Of a stretch of DNA of 64,000 nt, positions 16,709-23,915 are shown one piece after another; within the stretch, counting starts at the first letter, position 1, and the number at the start of each line of letters is the position of its first letter. The stretch spans positions 1,178,001 through 1,242,000 of the forward strand of contig CBDESM010000003.1 of the NCBI GenBank assembly GCA_965242485.1, in the 5' to 3' direction. The notes under the pieces are model-generated. The model searched no databases. It saw only the letters and a list, made by a program, of their open reading frames with translations, and was not told the origin of the DNA. A program made the position numbers and the translations under genes. The DNA is from CBDESM01 sp965242485 (GTDB lineage: Bacteria; Chloroflexota; Dehalococcoidia; Bin125).

Positions 16709-17215
16709 CTACTTGGCCGGTATCTGCCCCAGATCTTCGATCACTGCTTGAAGCAGGTTGCAGAGCGAATCGATAAGGCCGGCTGCGTCGCTCCAATGGA
16801 ACGAGCATTCGATTGTCTGGTCGAGGTTCGGGTGGTCGGGATCTCGCCTCACACATAGGCCCAGCGACGTGATGTCGTCGTCCCATTGGTCGAGTCGCTT
16901 TCGAAGTGGGGTTCCCTGTTCTGGATGCTCGTATCTGCCGTATTCGTTGTTCGTCCACCATTCATATCCGAAGGCGACATCCCTCGTCACGACGTATCGC
17001 AGACGTTGTGGCACACGGAACCAAATGATGTGAATCGGGCGGGGCCATCCCGGCGATGAGACGGTGGCAGAGACGCGAGCGCCGCCGTAGACCATCTCCG
17101 AGTTGGGGTTCCGCTCGACTACGTCAATGAGCCGTCTGACCACTGCGCGGGCGTTTTCGCCCCACTCCTCAGCCACTGCGTTCTCGTATGCGTCCCGATC
17201 GTGAATGTCGTTCAT
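16709..17215 (-). CDS. Hypothetical protein A, paralogue of 17687-18175
   Basis: 168 aa, no signal peptide or membrane segment. Shared outline with the 162-aa protein at 17687-18175: an N-terminal AVVRRLIDVVE helix, a VSATV...PIHIIWFRVP strand region (SIRV...PVSIAWLNPP in the other), and a C-terminal LIDSLCNLLQAVIEDL helix (LQTVCTALEGVIRHL). Composition is less GC-rich than neighbouring catabolic genes. Family and function not recognised. It precedes the enolase-superfamily gene by 46 bases on the same strand. Confidence 0.6.
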   Translation of the reverse strand: MNDIHDRDAYENAVAEEWGENARAVVRRLIDVVERNPNSEMVYGGARVSATVSSPGWPRPIHIIWFRVPQRLRYVVTRDVAFGYEWWTNNEYGRYEHPEQGTPLRKRLDQWDDDITSLGLCVRRDPDHPNLDQTIECSFHWSDAAGLIDSLCNLLQAVIEDLGQIPAK

Positions 17216-17528
17216 GTCTGGCCGTCCTCTCTCTGTCTGTGTGCCTATGATACATCAGCAGCCAGTGAATGTGCTTCGGCACATGTCCTGATAGGGCAGT
17301 CGCACTCCGAGTAGTTAGAGATAGGGCAATTTGGGCGAGTCGCCCCCAATTCGGGCAGTGCGCGACCACAAGATCCCGGGAACGCTGGAATCCCTGCTCG
17401 CATCGCCCTCGGCGTGGTCCAGCCGACCGTCTCAACAGGGGCAGGATGCGCAGATGGTCGGGGCTGGCCAGCATCAGGGCAGGCAGAGTTCGGCTTCAAG
17501 CGCGGCGAAGGTCGCGATGTTGATGCGG

Positions 17529-17554
17529 GAGATTGCTTCACATGAAGCAATCTC
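17529..17554. repeat. Perfect 11-bp inverted repeat with 4-base loop
   Basis: Arms 17529-17539 (GAGATTGCTTC) and 17544-17554 (GAAGCAATCTC), loop ACAT. It directly follows the stop of the enolase-like remnant at 17560 in minus-strand orientation. It could act as a terminator on either strand or mark a rearrangement end. Confidence 0.6.
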
Positions 17555-17559
17555 ATCAG

Positions 17560-17640
17560 TCAGGAGCGCCCTCTTTGCTGGAAAGGGGTGGAGTGCTCCA
17601 GCAGAATCTGCCGAGACTCAGCAGTGGTGATGGTCACCAT
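17560..17640 (-). pseudogene. 5' remnant of an enolase-superfamily gene
   Basis: From ATG 17640 the minus strand encodes 26 residues then TGA. MVTITTAESR and ILLEHSTPF align with MTTITAVEPR and IPLDHPTSF at the N-terminus of the intact gene at 15550-16662: nearly every position is identical or conservative. After that the similarity stops. The fragment sits 46 bases after the stop of hypothetical protein B, just as the intact gene sits 46 bases after hypothetical protein A. Confidence 0.6.
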
Positions 17641-17686
17641 GGGGAACATCCTCGTGGCGGGATGACATCCGAACACAGATGTGACT

Positions 17687-18175
17687 TCACGAGCGCTCCG
17701 AGCTACAGAGGTGCCTGATCACGCCTTCAAGCGCCGTGCAAACGGTCTGTAGATGGTTCGCTCTGGACAGGTCTAGGTACGACATTGAGTAAGTGCCCGC
17801 CCAGTCGTTCTCTCCCACTTCCTGCACAGCAGGCAGTGCGCGGCATTCTTCCGCCCAGTCTCTGAGGATGGTGTCAATCCACTCTGGTGGCGGAGTGGCG
17901 TTGTCCTGTCTATATGTCTGTGCACCAAATGTCGCGTCAAAGCCTGTCTGGCCGTGGTTCCGTGCAGGGCCAGGCGGATTAAGCCACGCAATTGAGACCG
18001 GATTTTTCGCATCGGGGGCCTTGACACGGATGCTCACGCAGTTCGCGTTCCGTTCTACTAGATGCACGCAGGAATGCGATTTGGCGAATTCGAGCACTCG
18101 CTGTACAGCTCGTACGACTTCGTCGTCATGTTGCTCGCCGATCGCAGTGAGGAGTTCTTTCGTTGAAGGCATCAT
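17687..18175 (-). CDS. Hypothetical protein B, paralogue of 16709-17215
   Basis: 162 aa, soluble. N-terminal EVVRAVQRVLEFAKSH helix, central NCVSIRVKAPDAKNPVSIAWLNPPG strands, and a C-terminal LQTVCTALEGVIRHL helix. The helix-strand-strand-helix outline matches protein A (16709-17215) though identity is low. Not recognised. The start ATG 18175 could also be 18172. Lower GC than the catabolic genes, suggesting accessory origin. Confidence 0.6.
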   Translation of the reverse strand: MMPSTKELLTAIGEQHDDEVVRAVQRVLEFAKSHSCVHLVERNANCVSIRVKAPDAKNPVSIAWLNPPGPARNHGQTGFDATFGAQTYRQDNATPPPEWIDTILRDWAEECRALPAVQEVGENDWAGTYSMSYLDLSRANHLQTVCTALEGVIRHLCSSERS

Positions 18176-18280
18176 GGTTCCTTTCGGTTCCTTAGCCGCG
18201 TTAATTTGACGCTGTAAGCCAAACGGCCATCGCGTTGTTACGGCCCGTGGGACATATTAGCATAGGTGCCAGATTTCTTG

Positions 18281-18349
18281 CAAGCGTTTCTGCGCAATCT
18301 GGTAGATGCCTGCTCAGGGTTCTGGCAATCTAAAAATTGCGAACGCTTG
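18281..18349. repeat. Imperfect inverted repeat in intergenic region
   Basis: CAAGCGTT at 18281-18288 pairs with AACGCTTG at 18342-18349, and GCAAT at 18294-18298 with ATTGC at 18336-18340. It lies in the 233-base gap between the lipoprotein gene and hypothetical protein B, otherwise free of coding signals, so it may be a terminator or operator. Confidence 0.35.
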
Positions 18350-18408
18350 GGATATCGTAGTTCCACAGCAAGGCAACGGTACTGATGGGGCGCAGGCACC
18401 ATAATTTC

Positions 18409-19233
18409 CTAGAGCCCGAGTTTATTTAGCTCATCAAGTACAGCTCGTGCCTTCTCGCCACAGAGGCGCAACATTTGAGCATAACTGATGCTCTGGGTTC
18501 TAGCCTGAAAATCCAAAAAATCTTGGATTAGCGTAGTGAGATTCGCAGTAGCCATGTATGCTATCGCACTCTCACGCGAGGCCACAATCTCAGTGCCCAA
18601 TTCTTCTCTATGGTTAGAGAAAAGCGAGAGCGAGGCGCGATAATCCAAGTTACGACACCGCCGCTGGCGCTCGTAATACTGCATGGCATCACGGAGCTCG
18701 GAACTTGCCAACGTTATCCGCATTTCGTCGCTGAACTGGAACATCGAAATATCATAGTCCCAAGTCGCCCATTCGCGAGATTGATTGACATGTAGCCGTG
18801 GAACTATGGTGCGGAGCTCGGATATCGCATCTTGGAGTGTTTCATCAGGCAGATCCTGTTCAATGGCGAGCAATAGTTGATCGCAAGATTCGTAGATCAT
18901 CTCTGGTATAGCAAGGTCATTGCAGATCGACGTGATCGCGGTACCCGCAGCTATCGCTTTGGCAAATTTGAGAGAATCGCCGGCAACATAATCCTGTAGC
19001 ACCTCAGTGAGGATAGTGAGGCGGATCCCGACATGAATCTCATTGGTGACATCAAATTGGCCGGGTTGAGACGTGGCAGACTCCTGCTGCCTGGCAGACT
19101 CTTGCTGTGTGGCAGTCTCTTGGGTTGGCACTCCCGGTGCCGGGGCAGGAGGACATGGCTCAGAAGAGCAGGCGGCTGCGAATCCCAATGCGACGATTGT
19201 CAGTCCAAGGGCGAGTCGTGTGGCCATGTGCAT
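18409..19233 (-). CDS. Putative lipoprotein, unknown function
   Basis: 274 aa from ATG 19233 (an alternative ATG lies at 19227). The N-terminal hydrophobic stretch LALGLTIVALGFAAAC ends at Cys22, a plausible lipobox; then a low-complexity Pro/Thr/Gln/Glu-rich linker with QQESA repeats (residues about 30-58) that would span the envelope, followed by a mostly helical domain (about 60-274). Not recognised. It follows the second enolase-superfamily gene by 23 bases. Base composition is clearly lower in GC than its upstream neighbour. Confidence 0.65.
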   Translation of the reverse strand: MHMATRLALGLTIVALGFAAACSSEPCPPAPAPGVPTQETATQQESARQQESATSQPGQFDVTNEIHVGIRLTILTEVLQDYVAGDSLKFAKAIAAGTAITSICNDLAIPEMIYESCDQLLLAIEQDLPDETLQDAISELRTIVPRLHVNQSREWATWDYDISMFQFSDEMRITLASSELRDAMQYYERQRRCRNLDYRASLSLFSNHREELGTEIVASRESAIAYMATANLTTLIQDFLDFQARTQSISYAQMLRLCGEKARAVLDELNKLGL

Positions 19234-19256
19234 GATTTCGTGTCCTTTTCCTTGCT

Positions 19257-20456
19257 TCACTTCCGCAAGAATCCGGGTCCGCGGCCCCTTTCCCAGACCT
19301 TCTCGCGGGCCAAGTCCTCGTTCAAGTCCACGCCCCAACCGGGTTTGGTCGGGACATCGAGGTGGCCTTCCTTGATCTCCAGCGGGCCGTTGGTGAGGTC
19401 GTCTTTCCAGGGGACGTCGTCTATGTCGATCTCCATGATGCGGACATTGGGGACTGTGGCGCAGAGGTGGATGGCGTGCATGCTGGCGAGGTGGCTGTAG
19501 TAGTTGTGGGGGGCGACGTTGAGCTCGTGGGTTTCGGCGGCCAAGGCGATGTCGCGACTGCGGGCGAAGCCGTTCCAAGGGACGTCGATCATCACGTTGT
19601 CCATCGAGCGCTGCTCGAAGTAGGGGCGGTACTCGCGCAGGCCGTAGAGGTTCTCGCCGCTGGTGATCGGCACGCTGGTCGAGTGCTTGATCTCGGCCAG
19701 GCCGGCCGGTTCGTACATGTCGATCTCGCCCCACATCATCTCGAGGTCTTCGAGCACTCTGCAAATTTGGCGGGCGGCGAGCGGCTTGAAGTGGAAGTTG
19801 AGGTCGAGTGCGATCTGCACATCGGGCCCGGCGCCCTGCTTGAAGGCGGAGATGTATTCGCGGATGTGGCGCAGCAGCGCCGGCGTGATGTTCTGGTCGG
19901 TCGTGCCGGGCGGGCCGCCGAAGCCGGGGCCGTAGACGTCGGCGGGGTCGCCGGGGAAGACGATGTTGGTCTTGAGCGCGGTGAAGCCCTTGCCGCGCAC
20001 TTCCTCGCCGAGCGCGGTGACGTCGTCCAGCGTGCGGATCGGCGGCGCGCCGATGACGTCGTAGGAGCGGGCGCGGGAGGAGCCGCAGTGGGACCAGTAG
20101 ACGCGCTGGCGCTCGCGCGTGGGCCCGCCGAAGAGCGAATGGACGGGGACGCCGAGCGCCTTGCCCTTGACGTCCCAGAGCGCCAGCTCGATCCCGGCGA
20201 TGGCCTTGGCCGCGATCCCGCCCGGGCTCTGCCGCGCCAGCCGGTACATGTCCCAGTAGAGCATCTCGACCGCCATCGGGTCGCGCCCCAGCAGCAGCGG
20301 CTTGAAGTCCTCGACCGTGCCGACGATCCCGTAGGGATTGCGCCCGTCCGACATCTCCCCGTAGCCCGTGATCCCGTCCGAAGTCCGCACCGCGACGAAC
20401 TGCCAAGGCCTCCAGCCCGCATCCACCACGAACGTCTCAATCGCATCGATCTTCAC
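19257..20456 (-). CDS. Enolase-superfamily sugar-acid dehydratase-like enzyme
   Basis: 399 aa from GTG 20456, chosen for GGAGG six bases upstream and because MKIDAIETFVVDAGW is the natural family start. Metal ligands in ALDLNFHF, MYEPAG and SGENLYG; KTN replaces the KxK of the first enolase gene; a catalytic His is likely in VAPHNYYSHL. The long tail LTNGPLEIKEGHLDVPTKPGWG is typical of mandelate racemase/dehydratase members. Substrate unknown. The lipoprotein gene follows 23 bases downstream. Confidence 0.87.
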   Translation of the reverse strand: MKIDAIETFVVDAGWRPWQFVAVRTSDGITGYGEMSDGRNPYGIVGTVEDFKPLLLGRDPMAVEMLYWDMYRLARQSPGGIAAKAIAGIELALWDVKGKALGVPVHSLFGGPTRERQRVYWSHCGSSRARSYDVIGAPPIRTLDDVTALGEEVRGKGFTALKTNIVFPGDPADVYGPGFGGPPGTTDQNITPALLRHIREYISAFKQGAGPDVQIALDLNFHFKPLAARQICRVLEDLEMMWGEIDMYEPAGLAEIKHSTSVPITSGENLYGLREYRPYFEQRSMDNVMIDVPWNGFARSRDIALAAETHELNVAPHNYYSHLASMHAIHLCATVPNVRIMEIDIDDVPWKDDLTNGPLEIKEGHLDVPTKPGWGVDLNEDLAREKVWERGRGPGFLRK

Positions 20457-20500
20457 GGCGAACCTCCCCGCTGCGCAGCGCGTCGCCAGCAGGCTACCGC

Positions 20501-20522
20501 CTATGCTGGCAAGACACGGAGG
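20501..20522 (+). promoter_or_regulatory. Cassette 4 upstream element
   Basis: CTATGCTGGC then AAGACACGGAGG immediately before the copy 4 partner start. The matching element before copy 5 (21322-21344) differs at only two positions over 22 bases. TATGCT can serve as a -10 hexamer and GGAGG as the ribosome-binding site, leaving a leader of about 20 bases. Confidence 0.45.
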
Positions 20523-20528
20523 CGCCCG

Positions 20529-20837
20529 ATGGCGATGCCCGCGATCGAAGAGGACGCGAAGCTGGCCCAACGGTTCGACGAACTCGCGGAGCAGTGGATC
20601 CGGGAGCGCGGCGGCGCTTCCATCCGCGTGCACGACCACCCGGCGTGCGCGGAGATATTGGCGATGGGGCAGCCGGCGATTCCGCTGATCCTGCGCCATT
20701 TGCAGGACCGCGGATGGCACTGGTACCGGCTGCTGCGCGAGCTCAGCGGCGAGAATCCCGTCCCCGAAGGCGAATTCAACCGCCAGCGCATCCGCGAGCT
20801 CTGGCTCCAGTGGGGCGAGGAACGCGGCTGGCTCTGA
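20529..20837 (+). CDS. YNC-cassette helical partner, copy 4
   Basis: 102 aa from ATG 20529, seven bases after GGAGG. Shorter N-terminus than copies 1-3. Motifs: LAQRFDELAEQWIRE, HPACAEILAMGQPAIPLILRHL, HWYRLLRELSGENP, LWLQWGEERGWL. The stop TGA shares its A with the ATG of the next gene (TGATG). Tandem with copy 5. Confidence 0.75.
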   Translation: MAMPAIEEDAKLAQRFDELAEQWIRERGGASIRVHDHPACAEILAMGQPAIPLILRHLQDRGWHWYRLLRELSGENPVPEGEFNRQRIRELWLQWGEERGWL

Positions 20838-21301
20838 TGGACGGAGCCGCAGCGGAGCTCGAAAGCCATCTGCCCGGTCTCGCGGGAACCCGCTACGCGA
20901 TTACGAGCGACCCGTCGGAGCTGTACAACTGCATCGCCTGGGTAGCGGGAGAGTCGCACCGCTGGTGGAGTCCGCTGGCCGAGGATGGGGAGTACTGGCC
21001 CCTCGAATATCAGCCCGAGGCGACGATCGAGGTGGTGCAGTCGGGGCTGGCAACGGCAGGGTTTGAGCGCTGCCCGGATGGGGCGCTGGCAGTTGGCGTC
21101 GAGAAGATCGCGCTATTCGCAGACGAACGCGGATTCACGCACGTAGCACGGCAGTTGCCGAACGGGCGTTGGACGAGCAAGCTCGGGAGCGATTGCGATA
21201 TCGAGCATGATCTGGAAGCACTGGAAGGCTTTGACGACTCGCCGGACGCATACCGCTACGGCCAAATAGTCGCCTTCATGAGCCGGGCGCGCACCCGCTG
21301 A
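20837..21301 (+). CDS. YNC-cassette protein, copy 4 (putative Cys/His hydrolase)
   Basis: 154 aa from ATG 20837 (TGATG overlap). Motifs: RYAITSDPSELYNCIAWVAG (Cys32), WWSPL, VEKIALF, THVARQLPNGRWTSKLG (His102), DIEHDLEAL (His124), YGQIVAFMSRAR. A 38-base stretch (21149-21186) covering the HVARQLPNGRWTSKLG codons is identical to copy 5, though the flanks differ. Confidence 0.75.
   Translation: MDGAAAELESHLPGLAGTRYAITSDPSELYNCIAWVAGESHRWWSPLAEDGEYWPLEYQPEATIEVVQSGLATAGFERCPDGALAVGVEKIALFADERGFTHVARQLPNGRWTSKLGSDCDIEHDLEALEGFDDSPDAYRYGQIVAFMSRARTR
21149..21186 (+). repeat. 38-base block identical between cassette copies 4 and 5
   Basis: The block at 21149-21186 recurs exactly at 22013-22050. 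It encodes most of RQLPNGRWTSKLG. Sequence on both sides has many synonymous and non-synonymous differences, so the identity points to gene conversion or strong constraint. Copy 1 shares the second half of the block. Confidence 0.6.
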
Positions 21302-21321
21302 TCTGCCCGGGGGCCGCATCC

Positions 21322-21344
21322 CTATGCTGGCAAGGCACGGGAGG
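21322..21344 (+). promoter_or_regulatory. Cassette 5 upstream element
   Basis: CTATGCTGGC then AAGGCACGGGAGG, ending seven bases before ATG 21351. Near-identical to the cassette 4 element; TATGCT may be a -10 hexamer. Confidence 0.45.
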
Positions 21345-21350
21345 TGCGCG

Positions 21351-21665
21351 ATGGTGATGCGGGAAGCCGAGGCGGCAGGTGCAGCGCCCGGGGTGGATCC
21401 GGAGATCGAGCGGCGGTTTCTGGAACTGGTGGAGCGGTGGCGGGGGGAAACGCGCGGCGATGGTGTGGGAGTGCAGACGCTCAAGCATCCGAGTTACGTG
21501 GAGATCTTGGAGATGGGCACGGCGATCGTGCCGTTGATTCTGCGCGATTTGGCGGCTGGCGGCGGATTCTGGATCGGCGCGCTGATGGAGCTGACCGGCG
21601 AAGATCCAGTGCCGGCGTCCGAGCGCGGCCGAAGCGCGAAGATGCGCGAGGCATGGCTGGCCTAG
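21351..21665 (+). CDS. YNC-cassette helical partner, copy 5, truncated by an in-frame TAG
   Basis: 104 aa as read, from ATG 21351. Motifs: IERRFLELVERWRGET, HPSYVEILEMGTAIVPLILRDL, FWIGALMELTGEDP. The frame hits TAG at 21663-21665 exactly where the other copies have the second Trp of WLxWG (TGG). Past the TAG the frame runs G-C-A-R-G-L-I-E to a TGA at 21690-21692, which overlaps the next ATG as ATGA, as expected for an intact copy; the orphan copy at 29501 also ends SGLIE. So a single G-to-A change (TGG to TAG) seems to have removed the last nine residues. Confidence 0.7.
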   Translation: MVMREAEAAGAAPGVDPEIERRFLELVERWRGETRGDGVGVQTLKHPSYVEILEMGTAIVPLILRDLAAGGGFWIGALMELTGEDPVPASERGRSAKMREAWLA

Positions 21666-21688
21666 GGGTGCGCGCGGGGCCTGATCGA

Positions 21689-22174
21689 ATGACGCTGAGC
21701 GCGGAACTGGAGCGGGTGCTGCCCGGCCTGCGCGATTCCGCCTACTCCGTGACGAGCGAGGCGACCGGGCGGTACAACTGCATCGCGTGGGCCTTGGGAG
21801 AGACCGGCGATTGGTGGGCGCCCGTGGACTTGCCGGACTTCTTTTGGCCGATGGGCTTGGAGCGCGTTTCAGCCGATGAGGCAGTGACGCCGGACATGGT
21901 GATGCGCCTGTTCAGCGCCTACGGTTTCGAGGGATGCGCGGATGGATCGCCCGAAGAAGCCGTTGAGAAAATCGCGCTGTTCGGCGACGGCGATGAGTTC
22001 TTGCATGTCGCGCGGCAGTTGCCGAACGGGCGTTGGACGAGCAAGCTCGGCCAAGATCGGGATATTGAGCACGAGCTTGAAGCGCTGCTGCATCCCGGCA
22101 ACGACAAGCGGTACGACTACGTTGCCATCGTCGCCTTCATGAGCCGGCCGCGGGGTGATCAGCGGGCGGTGTAG
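21689..22174 (+). CDS. YNC-cassette protein, copy 5 (putative Cys/His hydrolase)
   Basis: 161 aa from ATG 21689. Motifs: YSVTSEATGRYNCIAWALG (Cys31), WWAPVDLPDFFWP with a longer loop than other copies, VEKIALF, LHVARQLPNGRWTSKLG (His106), DIEHELEAL (His128), FMSRPRG. The last 16 bases overlap the convergent SDR gene. Its partner has the TAG lesion, but this gene shows no damage. Confidence 0.75.
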   Translation: MTLSAELERVLPGLRDSAYSVTSEATGRYNCIAWALGETGDWWAPVDLPDFFWPMGLERVSADEAVTPDMVMRLFSAYGFEGCADGSPEEAVEKIALFGDGDEFLHVARQLPNGRWTSKLGQDRDIEHELEALLHPGNDKRYDYVAIVAFMSRPRGDQRAV

Positions 22175-22935
22175 CCGCCGTCTACGGGGAGGGCGATGCC
22201 GTTGATGAAGCTGGCGTCGTCGGAGGCGAGGAAGGCGGCGGCTGCGGCGATCTCTTGGGGCTGGCCGAGGCGGCCCATGGGGTGGAGGTCGGCGAGGAAG
22301 TCTTCGGCGCCTTCGATTTCGCGGATCTGGGCGGTCATCGGGGTGTGGATGTAGCCGGGGCAGACGGCGTTGACGCGGACGCCGCGACGGCCGTAGGTGA
22401 CGGCGAACTGGCGGGTGAGGCCGATCACGCCGTGCTTGGCGGCGACGTATGCGCCGGCGCCGGGCTCGACCGGCGCGCCGGCGTCGCGGATCTGGCCGCT
22501 GAGCAGGCCGACGAGCCCGGCGATCGAGGCCGTGTTGATGATCGCGCCGCCGCCGCGCTCGGCCAGCAGCGCCGCGCCGTGGAAGGTGCCGTAGTAGACG
22601 CCGGTCAGGTTGACGTCGATGGTCTGGTCCCAGCCGTACTGCTGGCCGCCGATGCCGGCGTTGTTCATCAGCACGTCGAGCCCGCCGAGCACGGAGACGG
22701 TCTGCGCGAGCGCGTCCTTGACGTCGTCTTCGGAGGTCACGTCGAGCTCCATCGTGGCCGAGCGGCCGCCGTGTTCCGCGATCTGGGCCGCGGTGGTCTG
22801 CGCGCCCTCCGCGTCGAGATCGGCGCACATCACGGCCGCGCCCTCCGAGGCCATGCGGACGGCGCATTCGCGCCCGATGCCCGAGCCCGCCCCCGTAATC
22901 AGCGCCACCCGCCCGTCGAGTCTGTCCATTGCCAT
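22159..22935 (-). CDS. SDR-family NAD(P)-dependent oxidoreductase
   Basis: 258 aa classical SDR. TGAGSGIG at residues 14-21, NNAG at 91-94, catalytic Ser137, Tyr163 and Lys167 (YVAAK). Asp39 after strand 2 (CADLDAEG) favours NAD. An insertion of about 13 residues lies between Ser and Tyr (QIRDAGAPVEPGAG). The start is ATG 22935. It stands alone between cassettes 5 and 6. Substrate unknown. Confidence 0.9.
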   Translation of the reverse strand: MAMDRLDGRVALITGAGSGIGRECAVRMASEGAAVMCADLDAEGAQTTAAQIAEHGGRSATMELDVTSEDDVKDALAQTVSVLGGLDVLMNNAGIGGQQYGWDQTIDVNLTGVYYGTFHGAALLAERGGGAIINTASIAGLVGLLSGQIRDAGAPVEPGAGAYVAAKHGVIGLTRQFAVTYGRRGVRVNAVCPGYIHTPMTAQIREIEGAEDFLADLHPMGRLGQPQEIAAAAAFLASDDASFINGIALPVDGGYTAR

Positions 22936-23031
22936 AACGCACCTCTCCCGCGCCCCGCGGGCGCGATGGCAAGCTAGCAGGACGGGCATGGCCGCCGCGG
23001 GCCTAGTAGGGTTGGAGGAACGGGAGCCGAG

Positions 23032-23361
23032 ATGACGACCAGATCGCCGGCAACGGCAGTCGCTGATGCAGCAGTGGAGCAGAAGTTCCGCGAACTCGCG
23101 GAGCAGTGGCGACGCGAGACTGGCGGCTATTCGCTGTTGAGCCGGATCGTTGACCACCCGGCATACCGGGAGATCGTCGCGATGGGCGAGATGGCGCTGC
23201 CGCCGATTTTCGCGGACCTGTGGCGGGAGCCGGATCACTGGTTCACCGCGCTGTGCGAGATTACTGGTGCGGATCCGGTGCCGGAAGCGGATCGCGGGCG
23301 ATTGGACGCGATGCGCGACCACTGGCTGCAGTGGGGCCGCGAGAACGGGTACGTCTCCTGA
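23032..23361 (+). CDS. YNC-cassette helical partner, copy 6
   Basis: 109 aa from ATG 23032 (MTTRSPATAV). Motifs: VEQKFRELAEQWRRET, HPAYREIVAMGEMALPPIFADL, HWFTALCEITGADP, HWLQWGRENGYVS. Stop shares a base with the next start (TGATG, 23359-23363). Confidence 0.75.
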   Translation: MTTRSPATAVADAAVEQKFRELAEQWRRETGGYSLLSRIVDHPAYREIVAMGEMALPPIFADLWREPDHWFTALCEITGADPVPEADRGRLDAMRDHWLQWGRENGYVS

Positions 23362-23825
23362 TGCCCTGCTTGGATGATATTGAACTGTTCCTGCCGAATT
23401 TGAGGCTGGGCGGATACCGGGTGACCAGCGATGCCGACCGGCGATACAATTGCATCGCATGGGCCGTGGGAGATACGGAGCGATGGTGGGATCCGGTCAA
23501 CCCCAACGGTTACTGGCCGAAGGGAGTCGAGCGTGGCGAGTCGACGGACGTGATCCAAGCCGGGCTGCGAACGGCCGGTTTCGAGTCATGCGAGGACGGC
23601 GAGCTGGAGGATGGAGTCGAGAAGATCGCGCTGTTCGAGCATGAAGGCGAATTCACACATGTTGCCCGGCAGCTGGAGAACGGTCGATGGAGCAGCAAGC
23701 TCGGCAAAGATTGCGATATTGAACATGAGCTGATGATGGTCGAGAATGTGGCTGGCCCGTGGGCCGCGTATCGATACGGGACGGTGGTCGCGTTTATGAG
23801 CCGTCCGCGTGGGAGCGGAAGATAG
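23361..23825 (+). CDS. YNC-cassette protein, copy 6 (putative Cys/His hydrolase)
   Basis: 154 aa from ATG 23361. Motifs: YRVTSDADRRYNCIAWAVG (Cys31), RWWDPVNPNGYWP, VEKIALF, THVARQLENGRWSSKLG (His100), DIEHELMMV (His122), YGTVVAFMSRPRG. No signal peptide or membrane segment, as in all copies, so the family should be cytoplasmic. Followed by a 90-base AT-richer gap with no further gene. Confidence 0.75.
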   Translation: MPCLDDIELFLPNLRLGGYRVTSDADRRYNCIAWAVGDTERWWDPVNPNGYWPKGVERGESTDVIQAGLRTAGFESCEDGELEDGVEKIALFEHEGEFTHVARQLENGRWSSKLGKDCDIEHELMMVENVAGPWAAYRYGTVVAFMSRPRGSGR

Positions 23826-23915
23826 ATGACTTGCTATTATTTGGCTACTGAAGGAGATATGTAATCGGGTCAAAATTGTGCTACCGGCAGAGATAGACTA
23901 GTTGAGACGCGCGAA

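Larger units (their letters stand above)
17216..17686. other. Gene-poor stretch holding a gene remnant and a hairpin
   Basis: 471 bases between the two paralogous hypothetical genes. It contains an 81-base N-terminal remnant of an enolase-superfamily gene (17560-17640, minus strand) and, next to it, a perfect 11-bp inverted repeat (17529-17554). The remainder (17216-17528) has no convincing gene; short frames in it lack ribosome-binding sites and recognisable motifs. The region looks like decay after a duplication. Confidence 0.5.

Noticed and set aside
17216..17528. Short frames as small genes in the gap between the two hypothetical paralogues
   Set aside because: No ribosome-binding sites, no shared motifs and low-complexity translations; treated as decayed DNA.
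11233..23825. Cassettes as classical insertion sequences or integron gene cassettes
   Set aside because: No transposase, integrase, terminal inverted repeats, attC-like palindromes or direct-repeat target duplications were visible around the copies.
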